From an uncultured Clostridia bacterium (lineage in GTDB: Bacteria > Bacillota > Clostridia > UBA1381): DNA of 64,000 bases. The position numbers and the translations under genes were made by a program. Of the stretch, positions 51,234 through 60,376 are shown one piece after another. The stretch lies in assembly GCA_944393255.1 (NCBI GenBank), contig CALXZP010000005.1, positions 1 to 64,000 on the forward strand, read 5' to 3'. The stretch's first letter is position 1; the number at the start of each line of letters is the position of its first letter. The notes under the pieces are model-generated. The model did not search any database, was not told where the DNA came from, and saw only the letters and a list, made by a program, of their open reading frames with translations.

Positions 51234-52148
51234 GTGTTCGGATATGTTACTGCTGCGAAAAATCAGCTCGGCGAGGAGGATTATAAGACCTTCTGCGCCT
51301 ACTACTGCGGGCTTTGCCGCGCTATGGGCAGGGAATGCTCGCAGCTCTCAAGGCTGGGGCTGAGCTATGATATAACCTTTCTTGCGTTAGTCCTTTCCTC
51401 GGCTCTCGGCGGCGAACACGAATTTGCGTACCGCAGGTGCGCGGCGCACCCGCTTAAAAAACGCCGCTCGGCCGTGAACGACAGGGCGGTGGACTATGCG
51501 GCGGCTATGGGCGCTATGCTGACGTACCGCAAGCTGGACGACGACCGCAGGGACGACCGGAGCCTGAAGGCGGCGGCCGGACTGGCTGCGCTCAGGCGCG
51601 GCTACAGAAGGGCGTGCGGAAAATATCCGCAGGAAGAGGCAATGATCCGCAGGCAGCTGGAGAAGCTCAGCGCGCTTGAGGAGGCGGGCTGCGGCTTGAT
51701 AGACGAAACGGCGGACGCCTTTGCAAAGATACTGGAGCATATGTTTTCGCCGTGCTTTATAGATGATGACGGCGCGCGCCGCGCGCTGGCGTGGCTCGGA
51801 TATAATCTGGGAAGATGGATATATATAATGGACGCTTATAACGACATGGAGCGCGATATGGAGGAAGGCTCGTACAATCCGCTGCTCGCAGGAGGCAAAA
51901 CGCCGGACTTTTACAGAGGCGGGGCTGCGGAGGAGATAGAGCTGAGCCTGACCTTCACGCTTGAAAACATAGCCTCCGCTTTCGAGCTTATCGAATTGGG
52001 AGAGAATAAAAGAGTTATAGGCAAAATGATCTATACATGTCTTAAGCAAAAACAAAGGGCCGTGCTTGCGGGAGAGGACGTTTCGGCGGAAAAGGGCTGC
52101 TTTTTCGGAAGGACCGCGTACCGCGGCGGCACGGCTATGGAGGAATGA
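51234..52148 (+). CDS. DUF5685-family protein
   Basis: The 304-residue protein begins FGYVTAAKNQL and has YYCGLCRAMG near residues 22–31, as in the DUF5685 family, whose members start (M)FGYV and carry YCGLC. The rest is helical (many cysteines and histidines early, YNLGRWIYIMDAYNDMERD later). The second half is reminiscent of helical polyprenyl-synthase-like folds, but no function is established. The start is taken as GTG 51234, with AAGGA eight bases upstream, rather than the TTG at 51213. A J-domain gene follows after 6 bp. Confidence 0.82.
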   Translation: MFGYVTAAKNQLGEEDYKTFCAYYCGLCRAMGRECSQLSRLGLSYDITFLALVLSSALGGEHEFAYRRCAAHPLKKRRSAVNDRAVDYAAAMGAMLTYRKLDDDRRDDRSLKAAAGLAALRRGYRRACGKYPQEEAMIRRQLEKLSALEEAGCGLIDETADAFAKILEHMFSPCFIDDDGARRALAWLGYNLGRWIYIMDAYNDMERDMEEGSYNPLLAGGKTPDFYRGGAAEEIELSLTFTLENIASAFELIELGENKRVIGKMIYTCLKQKQRAVLAGEDVSAEKGCFFGRTAYRGGTAMEE

Positions 52149-52154
52149 ATTTAG

Positions 52155-52787
52155 ATGGATCCGTATAAGGTCCTCGGAGTCAGCGAAGGCGCGGACGAGG
52201 AGACTATAAAAAAGGCGTATAAGGAGCTTGTCAAAAAGTATCATCCGGATAAGTATGTTAACAATCCGCTCGCAGACCTGGCGGCGGAGAAGATGAAGGA
52301 GATAAACCAGGCGTATGATATGCTTATGAAAAAGAACACGGGCGGAGCGCAGCAGGGCGGCTACCGCGCCGGGAACGGCTCCGGAAGCGGCGGCTACGGA
52401 GGTTTCGGCGGCTTCGGGAGCTACGGCGGACAGGGCGGCTACAGCAGTGCGCCGCCGTCCTTTGAGACGGTCCGCACGCTGCTCAATATGAACAGGATCG
52501 CCGAGGCTATGCAGATGCTCGCCCGGCTGCCCAAGACCGCCGAATGGTACTACTTAAACGGGCTTGCCATGGTGAGACGAGGCTGGTACAGCCAGGGCAT
52601 ACAGAACATGGAGCAGGCGGTCAGGATGGATCCGTCCAATACGGAATACAGCGATATGCTCAGCAGCATCAAAAACCGCGCCTCCTCGTACAATACGGGG
52701 AATGCGCAGTACGGCTCGGGCGCGGACTGCTGCTCATCGGCTCCGTGCCTGTGCCTGCCGTGCCTGTGCCCGTGCGACTGCTGCTGA
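52155..52787 (+). CDS. J-domain protein with TPR-like region and cysteine-rich tail
   Basis: The 210-residue product has an N-terminal J-domain (DPYKVLGV..., catalytic HPD at about 30–32). A Gly/Tyr-rich linker (70–100), a TPR-like pair of helices (about 108–160) and an extreme C-terminal cysteine cluster follow, with nine cysteines among the last 19 residues. J-domains recruit and stimulate DnaK. The tail may bind metal or attach to membrane by acylation. It is translated right after DUF5685 and is probably its functional partner. Confidence 0.85.
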   Translation: MDPYKVLGVSEGADEETIKKAYKELVKKYHPDKYVNNPLADLAAEKMKEINQAYDMLMKKNTGGAQQGGYRAGNGSGSGGYGGFGGFGSYGGQGGYSSAPPSFETVRTLLNMNRIAEAMQMLARLPKTAEWYYLNGLAMVRRGWYSQGIQNMEQAVRMDPSNTEYSDMLSSIKNRASSYNTGNAQYGSGADCCSSAPCLCLPCLCPCDCC

Positions 52788-52871
52788 GCGCGGAGATAAA
52801 GCGTTTTGACAGACAACGGCGGAGCCGATGTTCTCCGCCGTCCGAAAAGAGTTATTGAAAGGGATATTTTG

Positions 52872-53867
52872 ATGTCAGGAAAAGGAGAAGAAAAAAACGG
52901 ACAGCATATGACCTCTATCGGCGGGCAGGCCGTTATGGAGGGGGTCATGATGCGCGGACCGTTCAAGACCGTTACGGCGGTGCGAAAGCCCGACGGGGAG
53001 ATCGCGAAAAAGATAGATGAAAACGGGACAAAAACGCGCCCGAAGATATGCCGCGTACCTATCATACGCGGCTGCGTGAGCTTCGTTGACAGTCTCGTTA
53101 TCGGGATGAAGTCGCTGATGTACAGCGCGGAATTCGTTGATATCGAGGAGGACGGAGAGGAAGAGGAGAGCAGGTTTGACAGGTGGCTCGAGGATAAGCT
53201 CGGCGACAAGATAAAGGACGTTGTGATATATTTTGCTATATTTCTGTCCATAATATTCAGCGTGGCGCTGTTTATACTACTCCCGTCGCTTTTGGCGAGC
53301 CTCGTTGAGGCGATACCGGGTCTGCGGGCAGTGACCTCAACGCAGACCTTCACGAGCGTTTTTGAGGGTATAATGCGAATGGCGATATTCCTGGGGTATA
53401 TGTTCCTTATCTCGAAGATGAAAGAGATAAAGCGAGTTTTTGAATACCACGGCGCGGAGCATAAGACCATCGCCTGCTACGAGGGCGGCGACGAGCTGAC
53501 GGTGGAGAATGTAAAGAAATACACGCGCTTCCATCCGAGGTGCGGAACGAGCTTTCTGCTGTTCGTAATGATAATAAGCATAATAGTATTCGCGTTCCTG
53601 CCGAGATTTGACGATATACCGAGGATAGCTTCTATATTTCTCAGGATGGGAACGAGGCTGCTCTGTCTGCCGGTCGTGGCCGGACTGTCCTTTGAGGTCA
53701 TAAAATGGGCGGGAAGAAGCCGCAGCTGCGTTGTCGGAGCGCTTTCAAAGCCCGGACTGTGGCTGCAGAGGCTGACCACGCGCGAGCCGGACGAGTCGCA
53801 GATAGAGGTGGCGATAGCGTCGATGCTCCCGTGCATACCGGAGAATAAAGAGGAAGATAAATGGTGA
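52872..53867 (+). CDS. DUF1385 membrane protein
   Basis: The 331-residue protein has the DUF1385 signature TSIGGQAVMEGVMMRGP near 14–30, a cluster of hydrophobic helices from about 115 onward, and EYHGAEHKTIACYE. Members are membrane proteins of unknown function and are frequently next to prmC in Firmicutes, as here (7-bp overlap). The ATG at 52872 follows AAAGGGA. The frame upstream to 52806 lacks a ribosome site. Confidence 0.9.
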   Translation: MSGKGEEKNGQHMTSIGGQAVMEGVMMRGPFKTVTAVRKPDGEIAKKIDENGTKTRPKICRVPIIRGCVSFVDSLVIGMKSLMYSAEFVDIEEDGEEEESRFDRWLEDKLGDKIKDVVIYFAIFLSIIFSVALFILLPSLLASLVEAIPGLRAVTSTQTFTSVFEGIMRMAIFLGYMFLISKMKEIKRVFEYHGAEHKTIACYEGGDELTVENVKKYTRFHPRCGTSFLLFVMIISIIVFAFLPRFDDIPRIASIFLRMGTRLLCLPVVAGLSFEVIKWAGRSRSCVVGALSKPGLWLQRLTTREPDESQIEVAIASMLPCIPENKEEDKW

Positions 53868-54688
53868 TAAGCAGGCTCCGCGCCGAGCTGCGCAGACGGC
53901 TGGGCGAAAACGGTCATGAAGCGGACTGGATCATCATGCATGTAACGGGCATGGATCAGTCAGGTCTTGTCCTTGGCGGCAGGGAGCTGACCGCAGCCGA
54001 GCTGAGCAGGATAGAGGAGCTGGCGGCGCGGCGCATGTCCGGCGAGCCCCTGCAATATATACTCGGGGAGACCGAGTTTATGGGGCTGCCCTTCAAGGTC
54101 GATAAACGCGTGCTGATACCGCGCGCCGATACGGAAACTCTGGCGGAGACGGTCATAGAATATATAGGGGATAAGCGCATGAGCGTGCTCGATATCGGAA
54201 CGGGCAGCGGCTGCATCGGCATAAGCATAGCTAAGCTGTGCCCTAAAAGCGAGGTGACGCTTTTAGACCTCAGCGTGTCCGCGCTGGAAGTTGCCGCCGC
54301 GAACGCGGAGGCAAACGGCGTGCAGGTCAGGCTCCTGCGGTGTGATATACTCACACAAACGCCGCCGGGCAGCTACGACGTTATAGTGTCAAATCCGCCG
54401 TATATAGAGACCGGAGTTATAGACGGTCTTGACGGCACAGTAAAGGACTATGAGCCCACGGCGGCGCTGGACGGCGGCGCGGACGGGCTGAGGTTCTACA
54501 GGCGCATAGCGTCCGCAGCACCGGGTATGCTCAAAAGAGGCGGATATATAGCATTTGAGATAGGTTACGATCAGGGCCGCAGCGTAACGGAGCTGCTTAA
54601 GGAAAACGGCTTTTCGCATACGGCGCTGATACGGGATCCGTGCGGCAATGACCGCGTGGTAACGGCAGGCCTTAAACAGGACGGCTGA
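53861..54688 (+). CDS. prmC: Release-factor glutamine methyltransferase
   Basis: PrmC methylates the GGQ glutamine of peptide release factors. The 275-residue protein has the N-terminal helical domain with GEPLQYILGETEF, PRADTE, the SAM-binding DIGTGSGCIGIS near 108–119 and the catalytic NPPY motif (VSNPPYIE). It overlaps the DUF1385 stop by 7 bp. prfA is not adjacent in this window. Confidence 0.95.
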   Translation: MVISRLRAELRRRLGENGHEADWIIMHVTGMDQSGLVLGGRELTAAELSRIEELAARRMSGEPLQYILGETEFMGLPFKVDKRVLIPRADTETLAETVIEYIGDKRMSVLDIGTGSGCIGISIAKLCPKSEVTLLDLSVSALEVAAANAEANGVQVRLLRCDILTQTPPGSYDVIVSNPPYIETGVIDGLDGTVKDYEPTAALDGGADGLRFYRRIASAAPGMLKRGGYIAFEIGYDQGRSVTELLKENGFSHTALIRDPCGNDRVVTAGLKQDG

Positions 54689-54744
54689 GGCTCCTGTGCG
54701 GAGCGGCGGACGGACTGCATATATATGAAAGGGGAAGGAAAACA

Positions 54745-55824
54745 ATGAAAAAGATCGGAATACTCACGAGCGGCGGCGACTGCCAGGGTCTCAACGCGGC
54801 TATACGCGGCGTTGCAAAATCTCTGTATGAGGAATTTGACGACGATATAGAGATCTACGGCATCCGCAACGGCTATGCCGGGCTTATCTACGGCGAGATC
54901 AACAAGATGACGAAGTCGGATTTTTCGGGGATACTGACTCTGGGCGGAACAATACTCAGGACGTCGCGGCAGCCTTTCAAGACCATGCGCGTGATCGACG
55001 AAAATGACAGGGTAGACAAGATAAAGAATATGAAGGACAACTACCGCAAATGGGGGTTTGACTGCATAGTAGTGCTCGGCGGAAACGGCACCCACAAGAC
55101 TGCCAACCTGCTGAGCGAGGAGGGGCTGAACGTGGTCTCTCTGCCGAAGACGATAGATAACGACGTTTGGGGTACGGATATGACGTTCGGGTTCCAGAGC
55201 GCATGCGATATAGCCACCGAGGTCATAGACTGCATACACACCACCGCCACGTCGCACGGACGGATATTCATAGTAGAGGTGATGGGTCACAAGGTGGGCT
55301 GGCTCACTCTCCATGCGGGTATAGCCGGCGGCGCGGACGTGATACTCCTTCCGGAGATACCGTACGATATCGAAAAGCTCGTTGCGCTTATCAATAAGCG
55401 CGAGAGCGCGGGCAAGAATTTCTCGATACTTGCCGTTGCCGAGGGCGCAGTATCGAAGCAGGAGGCGGCGATGAAGAAGAAGGAGCTAAAGGCGCTCAGA
55501 GCGAGTCAGGCATATCCTTCGGTTGCGTATAAGGTGGCCGACGAGCTTTCAAAATATGTGGATAACGAGGTGCGCGTGACGGTGCCGGGTCATTTCCAGA
55601 GAGGCGGCAGCCCCTGCGCCTACGACAGGGTGCTCTGTACCCGTTTCGGCGCGGCGGCGGCCAAGCTAATAAAGAACGGCAATTACGGGAACATGGTCGG
55701 TCTGCAGAACAACCGCATAGTTCCGGTGCCTCTTTCCGAGGTGGCGGGGAAGCTGAAAAAGATACCGTCCGACTGCGATCTTATAGATACGGCAAGAGAG
55801 GTCGGTATCTCGTTCGGAGACTGA
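54745..55824 (+). CDS. pfkA: 6-phosphofructokinase
   Basis: The 359-residue enzyme phosphorylates fructose-6-phosphate. Visible motifs are ILTSGGDCQGLNAAIRG (7–23), LGGNGTHKTA (111–120), PKTIDND (134–140, catalytic Asp138), MGHKVGWL and GHFQRGGSPCAYDR. Gly115 (E. coli 104) argues for ATP as donor, while Lys135 is the residue seen in PPi-type and group III enzymes. Asn114 replaces the usual Asp/Glu. An ATP-dependent group III enzyme is the best guess. GGGGAAGG precedes the ATG. Confidence 0.92.
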   Translation: MKKIGILTSGGDCQGLNAAIRGVAKSLYEEFDDDIEIYGIRNGYAGLIYGEINKMTKSDFSGILTLGGTILRTSRQPFKTMRVIDENDRVDKIKNMKDNYRKWGFDCIVVLGGNGTHKTANLLSEEGLNVVSLPKTIDNDVWGTDMTFGFQSACDIATEVIDCIHTTATSHGRIFIVEVMGHKVGWLTLHAGIAGGADVILLPEIPYDIEKLVALINKRESAGKNFSILAVAEGAVSKQEAAMKKKELKALRASQAYPSVAYKVADELSKYVDNEVRVTVPGHFQRGGSPCAYDRVLCTRFGAAAAKLIKNGNYGNMVGLQNNRIVPVPLSEVAGKLKKIPSDCDLIDTAREVGISFGD

Positions 55825-55904
55825 CGCACAGGCGGAAAACATAGTGCGGCGGCGGGCGCGGAGCGGTTCGTGTCCGCCGCGGGGAAAGAAGGAGACGATA
55901 TAGT

Positions 55905-56384
55905 ATGTCAAGGGAGGACAGGGCGGAGGAGCTTTTCCGCTCCGGCTTCAACTGCGCCCAGTCGGTAGTGGGCGTTTTCTGCGAGGAGCTCGGGATAGAT
56001 ACAGACACGGCCATGAAGCTCACGGAGTGCTTCGGGGGCGGTTTTTCAAGGCTCAGGCTCGTATGCGGCGCGGTGTCCGGTATGGGCATAGTTGCCGGAA
56101 TGGCGCTTTCGCGCGGCGCGGGCGAGGGGAATACGCGCGCTGCGGTATACGGAAAGACGCAGGAGCTTGCGGAGCGGTTCAGGGCGAACAACGGTTCCAT
56201 AATCTGCGCCGAGCTGCTCGGCATAGATAAGGATAAGGACGGCGGCATGTACGCATCGGGCCCGGAAAAGCGCACGGAGGCCTATTATAAGAAGCGGCCG
56301 TGCATACAGTGTATCCGGGAATGCGTACGCCTTGCGGAGGAAGGCCTAAAGGAACAGCTTGAGGATAACGCGCCGCCGTGCTGA
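55905..56384 (+). CDS. C_GCAxxG_C_C family redox-type protein
   Basis: The 159-residue product contains FNCAQSVV, ECFGGGFSRL..VCGAVSGMG and a late C..C..C (CIQCIRECVRLAEEG), i.e. the set of cysteines defining the C_GCAxxG_C_C family. These are thought to be redox-active or metal-binding. GAAGGAG precedes the ATG. It ends just before the zinc-ribbon gene. Confidence 0.87.
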   Translation: MSREDRAEELFRSGFNCAQSVVGVFCEELGIDTDTAMKLTECFGGGFSRLRLVCGAVSGMGIVAGMALSRGAGEGNTRAAVYGKTQELAERFRANNGSIICAELLGIDKDKDGGMYASGPEKRTEAYYKKRPCIQCIRECVRLAEEGLKEQLEDNAPPC

Positions 56385-56410
56385 AAACGGCGGCTTTTTG
56401 GGTTTTGGAT

Positions 56411-57490
56411 ATGGATGAGATAAAAAGCTATAAATGTCCGTGCTGCGGCGCGCCGCTGGTTTTCAGCGGTGAAAAGCAGAAGCTGCGCTGCGGCTCATGC
56501 GGCGCGGAGCTGGAAGCGGACGCCGTCCGCGGCTTTGCCGAGGCGGACGGGAGGGTGAACGGCGCTTCAAAATACGACTGGGATACATACGAGCCGAGGG
56601 AGTTCGGCAGAACAGAAACGGGAGGGGTATCGGCTTATTCCTGCCCGTCCTGCGGGGCGGAGATATCCGGCGGCCCGGAGATGGGCGCGAGTATCTGTCC
56701 GTACTGCGGCAATGCGGCGATAGTAAAGCGCAGCTTTGAAGGCGCGTATATGCCCGACTATATAATACCGTTCAGGATAGATAAAAGCTCGGCGATGAAG
56801 CGGCTGAAAGAGAATGCCGCAAAGAAGCTGTTCATCCCCAAGGCGTTCAGGGATGAAACACGGCTCAGGGAGGTTACCGGCATGTACGTGCCGTTCTGGA
56901 TGTTCGACTGCGACGTTGAGGGCGAAGCGGCGTTCAGGGGCGTGCGGACGCATGTGTGGAGCGACAGCCGGTACAATTATACGCGGACCGATCACTATAT
57001 GCTCTACCGCAGCGGCAGCGCGGTGTTCAGGAACGTGCCGGTGGACGCGTCGCAGAAGGCGGAGGACGCTTATATGGACGCTATCGAGCCTTTCGACTGT
57101 ACCGAGGCGATGGATTTTGACACGGCGTATCTTTCCGGATATCTTGCCGACAAGTACGACGTGTCGGCGGAGGAGAGCATAAGCAGGGCGAACGAGAGGA
57201 TAAAGCGGTCGTTTGCGGATATGCTCAGGAGCACGACCGCCGGCTATGCCGCCGTTTCGGCGGGCGGCGAACGCGTGGAGTTCTCAAACGGCAGGATACG
57301 CTACGCGCTCATGCCGGTATGGTGGCTCAATGTGAAATACAGGGGCAAAATGTACCGGTTCGCCATGAACGGGCAGACGGGCAAAGCGGTCGGGGACTAT
57401 CCCGCAGACAGAGTGAAGCTGGCGGCGTTTTTCGGCTGTACGTTCGCCGTGCTCGGAGCTGCAGCGGCGGCGCTTTGGTATTTCATTTAA
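56411..57490 (+). CDS. Zinc-ribbon membrane protein (YdjG-like)
   Basis: The 359-residue protein has two N-terminal zinc ribbons (CPCC..CGSC, residues about 9–27, and CPSC..CPYC, about 77–97), a long soluble region (VPFWMFDCDVEG, VPVDASQKAEDAYMDAIEPFD), and a single C-terminal membrane helix (about 340–358). It resembles B. subtilis YdjG. The two genes after it encode YdjH- and YdjI-like proteins. ATG 56411 was chosen from the zinc-ribbon start. GTG 56378 is possible. Confidence 0.78.
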   Translation: MDEIKSYKCPCCGAPLVFSGEKQKLRCGSCGAELEADAVRGFAEADGRVNGASKYDWDTYEPREFGRTETGGVSAYSCPSCGAEISGGPEMGASICPYCGNAAIVKRSFEGAYMPDYIIPFRIDKSSAMKRLKENAAKKLFIPKAFRDETRLREVTGMYVPFWMFDCDVEGEAAFRGVRTHVWSDSRYNYTRTDHYMLYRSGSAVFRNVPVDASQKAEDAYMDAIEPFDCTEAMDFDTAYLSGYLADKYDVSAEESISRANERIKRSFADMLRSTTAGYAAVSAGGERVEFSNGRIRYALMPVWWLNVKYRGKMYRFAMNGQTGKAVGDYPADRVKLAAFFGCTFAVLGAAAAALWYFI

Positions 57491-57503
57491 CGGGGGATAT
57501 GCC

Positions 57504-58325
57504 ATGAAGAGATCGTTTATTTTAGCGGCGGCGCTTATAATGCTCATGCTCGGAGCGATGCAGTGCTGCGTCTGCGCGGCGCCGTCGCCGTCGCCGTCGT
57601 CAGCGTCGTCAGTGTCGTCGATAGCGGTAAATCCCGTAAACGACTATGCCGGGTTCCTGACCCGGGAGCAGTCGCGGGAGATAGAGGATATGCTTGGACG
57701 TCTGCGCGATACGTATGCGGCGGACACGGCGGTGGTCACTGTAAAAAGCCTCGGCGCTCTGAGCGCGGAGCAGTACGCCGACGACTATTACGATAACAAC
57801 GGCTTCGGGATAGGCAGCGACAGCTCGGGCATACTGCTGCTTATATCGGAGGAGCCGCGCAGGTACCATATCACAACCTGCGGCAAATGCTTTGATATAT
57901 TCAGCGGCAGAGCCATAGACTATATGTGTGAAAGGGTAGAGGCAAGGCTTAGAAACGACGACTACTACGGTGCATGTACGGAATTTGCCGGGATCTGCGC
58001 AGAGGTGCTCGGAGGGTATGCGGAAGGCAGGGAATTTAAGCCTCCGAAAAGTATAGGAGTTCTTTTCGCACTCCTCGCCGCCGCGCTTATCCTCGCCGTG
58101 ATAATAACGGCGGCAGCGCGGTCAACGATGAACAACGCCAAGCGGCAGACACACGCGGACAGATACGCGGAGGGCGGCGGGATAAAGCTAAGCGATTCGC
58201 GGGATATATTCCTGTACAGCAGCGTCACGCGGACGCCGATACCAAAGCAGACCGGCGGCTCGGGAGGGCACGGACACGTATCGTCCGGCGGCAGAGTGCA
58301 CGGCGGAGGCGGAGGAAGCTATTGA
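57504..58325 (+). CDS. TPM-domain membrane protein (YdjH-like)
   Basis: The 273-residue protein has a signal peptide (about 1–25), a Ser/Pro repeat (PSPSPSSASSVSS), a TPM domain (about 43–170: VNDYAGFLTREQSREIEDMLGRL, ADTAVVTVKSLG, NGFGIGSDSSGILLLIS), and a membrane helix near 183–204. A Gly/His-rich tail ends GGGGGSY. TPM domains face outside. It sits between YdjG- and YdjI-like genes. Confidence 0.85.
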   Translation: MKRSFILAAALIMLMLGAMQCCVCAAPSPSPSSASSVSSIAVNPVNDYAGFLTREQSREIEDMLGRLRDTYAADTAVVTVKSLGALSAEQYADDYYDNNGFGIGSDSSGILLLISEEPRRYHITTCGKCFDIFSGRAIDYMCERVEARLRNDDYYGACTEFAGICAEVLGGYAEGREFKPPKSIGVLFALLAAALILAVIITAAARSTMNNAKRQTHADRYAEGGGIKLSDSRDIFLYSSVTRTPIPKQTGGSGGHGHVSSGGRVHGGGGGSY

Positions 58326-58357
58326 GATAAACAGTGATATAGGAAAGGAGCAGCGGT

Positions 58358-59584
58358 ATGGGATTGATAAAAGCGGCGGCGGGCGCTGCCGGAGGAGTAT
58401 TGGCGGATCAGTGGAAGGAGTACTTTTACTGCAACGCATTGGAGGCCGGCGTTCTTGCAGCGAAGGGCGCAAGGAGGACGGGTAAAAGAAGCGCGAACAG
58501 GCGCGGCGACGATAACGTCATCTCCGAGGGCTCGGTCATTGCCGTGAACGAGGGTCAGTGCATGATCATAGTCGAAAACGGCAGGATCACGGAGCTCTGC
58601 GCGGAGCCCGGCGAATATGAATACAGCGGTTCTGCGGAGCCGAGCATCTTCAGCGGCGAGCTGGGCGACGCCGTGCGCCGCACCTTTGAGGAGATAGGCA
58701 GACGGTTCAGCTTCGGCGGAGAGCCTGGCAGGGACGCGAGGGTGTATTATTTCAATACAAAGGAGATAGCGGGGAACAAATACGGTACGCCGTCCCCGGT
58801 GCCGTTCAGGGTCGTGGATAAAAACGTTGGACTGGATGTGGATATATCCATCCGCTGCCACGGCGAGTATTCCTACAGGATATTCGATCCGCTTCTGTTC
58901 TATACGAACGTATGCGGAAACATAGAGGAGGAGTATACGCGGGATATGCTCGACGGTCAGCTTAAGGCGGAGCTTATGACCGCTTTGCAGCCGGCGTTTG
59001 CGGGCATCTCCGAGATGGGCATAAGGTACAGCGCCCTGCCCGGACATACGGCGGAGCTTGCGGACGCGCTCAACGCGGTGCTTTCGCCTAAGTGGCGCAC
59101 GCTGCGCGGTATAGAGATCGTTTCGATAGGCGTTTCGTCCGTTTCCGCTTCGGAGGAGGACGAGGCGATGATAAAGGAGCTTCAGCGGAACGCGGCGCTC
59201 AGAGACCCGCGCATGGCTGCCGCGCACATGGCAGGGGCGCAGGCTGAGGCAATGAAGAGAGCGGCGGCGAATTCTGCCGGAGCAATGACCGGGTTCATGG
59301 GCTATTCCGCCGCCGGAGCGGGAGCCGATATAGGCGGACTGTTTAGGATGGACACGGAGCAGCGAAGCGAAGCCGGTGACACGGAGCAGCGAAGCGGAGC
59401 CGGTGACACGGAGCAGCGGAGCGGAGCCGGATCTAAGGATACGTGGACATGCGGCTGCGGAGCTGCAAACAGCGGTAAATTCTGTTCCGAATGCGGTTCG
59501 CCGCGTCCGGGCGGCGAATGGATATGCTCGTGCGGAGCGCGGAACACGGGCAAATTCTGCACGGAATGCGGAAAAAAACGCTGA
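58358..59584 (+). CDS. SPFH-domain zinc-ribbon protein (YdjI-like)
   Basis: The 408-residue protein starts as an SPFH/band-7-like (virion-core-protein-like) protein: SVIAVNEGQCMIIVENG, GEYEY, PVPFRVVDKNVGLDVDISIRCHGEYSYRIFDP. Near 332–358 it has a run of three DTEQRS(E/G)AG repeats. It ends with two zinc ribbons (CGCG..CSECG, CSCG..CTECG). In B. subtilis, YdjI recruits PspA to the membrane. No pspA gene is near. GGAGCAG precedes the ATG. Confidence 0.83.
   Translation: MGLIKAAAGAAGGVLADQWKEYFYCNALEAGVLAAKGARRTGKRSANRRGDDNVISEGSVIAVNEGQCMIIVENGRITELCAEPGEYEYSGSAEPSIFSGELGDAVRRTFEEIGRRFSFGGEPGRDARVYYFNTKEIAGNKYGTPSPVPFRVVDKNVGLDVDISIRCHGEYSYRIFDPLLFYTNVCGNIEEEYTRDMLDGQLKAELMTALQPAFAGISEMGIRYSALPGHTAELADALNAVLSPKWRTLRGIEIVSIGVSSVSASEEDEAMIKELQRNAALRDPRMAAAHMAGAQAEAMKRAAANSAGAMTGFMGYSAAGAGADIGGLFRMDTEQRSEAGDTEQRSGAGDTEQRSGAGSKDTWTCGCGAANSGKFCSECGSPRPGGEWICSCGARNTGKFCTECGKKR
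59351..59431 (+). repeat. 27-bp tandem repeat, three copies, inside the SPFH gene
   Basis: Each unit reads GACACGGAGCAGCGRAGCGR and then AGCCGG, encoding DTEQRS(E/G)AG. The copies differ by only a few bases, so copy number may vary between strains. Confidence 0.85.
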
Positions 59585-59655
59585 GAGCGGACGTTTGCGG
59601 CGTGTGCTCACGCCGTCGGACAGAGGCGATATATATTATGAAAGGGGGATGAGCC

Positions 59656-60270
59656 TTGGATTTTACGGCGATAGATTTTGAGACCGCAACCTCGGCTTAT
59701 ACGAGCGCGTGCAGTCTCGGGCTGTGCGTGGTGGAGGACAATGTCATAACGGAGAGAAAAGAGATACTTATCCGTCCCTATCCCTTTGAGTTCAGTGAGT
59801 TCAATATAAAGATCCACGGCATAACTCCGGGGATGGTGCGCAATAAGCCGTGCTTTAACGGCTATTGGGATGAGATAAGACCGTATATAGAGAACAGGAT
59901 GGTGATAGCGCATAACGCGCCGTTCGATGTGGGGGTGCTTTGCAGCACGCTTGAGCATTACTCCATAAAGCCTCCCGAATTTGACTATATGTGTACGGTA
60001 AGGCTTTCGCAGAAGGCGTATCCGGAGCTTGAGAGCCACAGGCTGAACAGACTCTGCGGCGCGCTGGGCATAGAGTTTGAGCATCATCACGCGTACGACG
60101 ACGCGTACGCCTGCGCCGAAGCCTTTCTCAGAATGGCGTATGATTACAGCCTGGAGAGCTTTGAGGAGATGGAGGAGTGCTTTGACGTAAAGCGCGGCCA
60201 TGTGAACGAGGGCGGAATTGTGAAGCGGGCAAAGCACAGCAAAAGCCGCAGGATAAAAAAGGCGGGTTAA
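59656..60270 (+). CDS. DnaQ-like 3'-5' exonuclease
   Basis: The 204-residue DEDDh exonuclease has DFETA (D7, E9), IAHNAPFDVGVL near 90–101, and HHAYDDAYA (His and Asp of the last motif). Its C-terminal tail is basic. It is a stand-alone epsilon-like enzyme for DNA or RNA trimming. The start is a TTG eight bases after AAAGGGGG. Confidence 0.88.
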   Translation: MDFTAIDFETATSAYTSACSLGLCVVEDNVITERKEILIRPYPFEFSEFNIKIHGITPGMVRNKPCFNGYWDEIRPYIENRMVIAHNAPFDVGVLCSTLEHYSIKPPEFDYMCTVRLSQKAYPELESHRLNRLCGALGIEFEHHHAYDDAYACAEAFLRMAYDYSLESFEEMEECFDVKRGHVNEGGIVKRAKHSKSRRIKKAG

Positions 60271-60289
60271 AAAAATACGTAAATACAAA

Positions 60290-60340
60290 TATAACGCCCG
60301 GAGCGGTTCATCATGACGAAGCTCCGGGCGTTATACTTTT
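60290..60340. terminator. Bidirectional terminator between the exonuclease and amtB
   Basis: TATAACGCCCGGAGC (60290–60304) pairs with GCTCCGGGCGTTATA (60321–60335), 15 perfect base pairs, with a T-rich stretch on the right and an A-rich stretch on the left. Confidence 0.88.
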
Positions 60341-60376
60341 CCCTTAGCGGGACAGATCCATTATACAATAGGAAGG

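Noticed and set aside
58319..59611. Long open frame of about 430 codons on the minus strand opposite the SPFH gene
   Set aside because: It mirrors the codon structure of the real gene, has no ribosome site and shows no domain. Similar shadows lie opposite 9356–10360 and 16858–17925.
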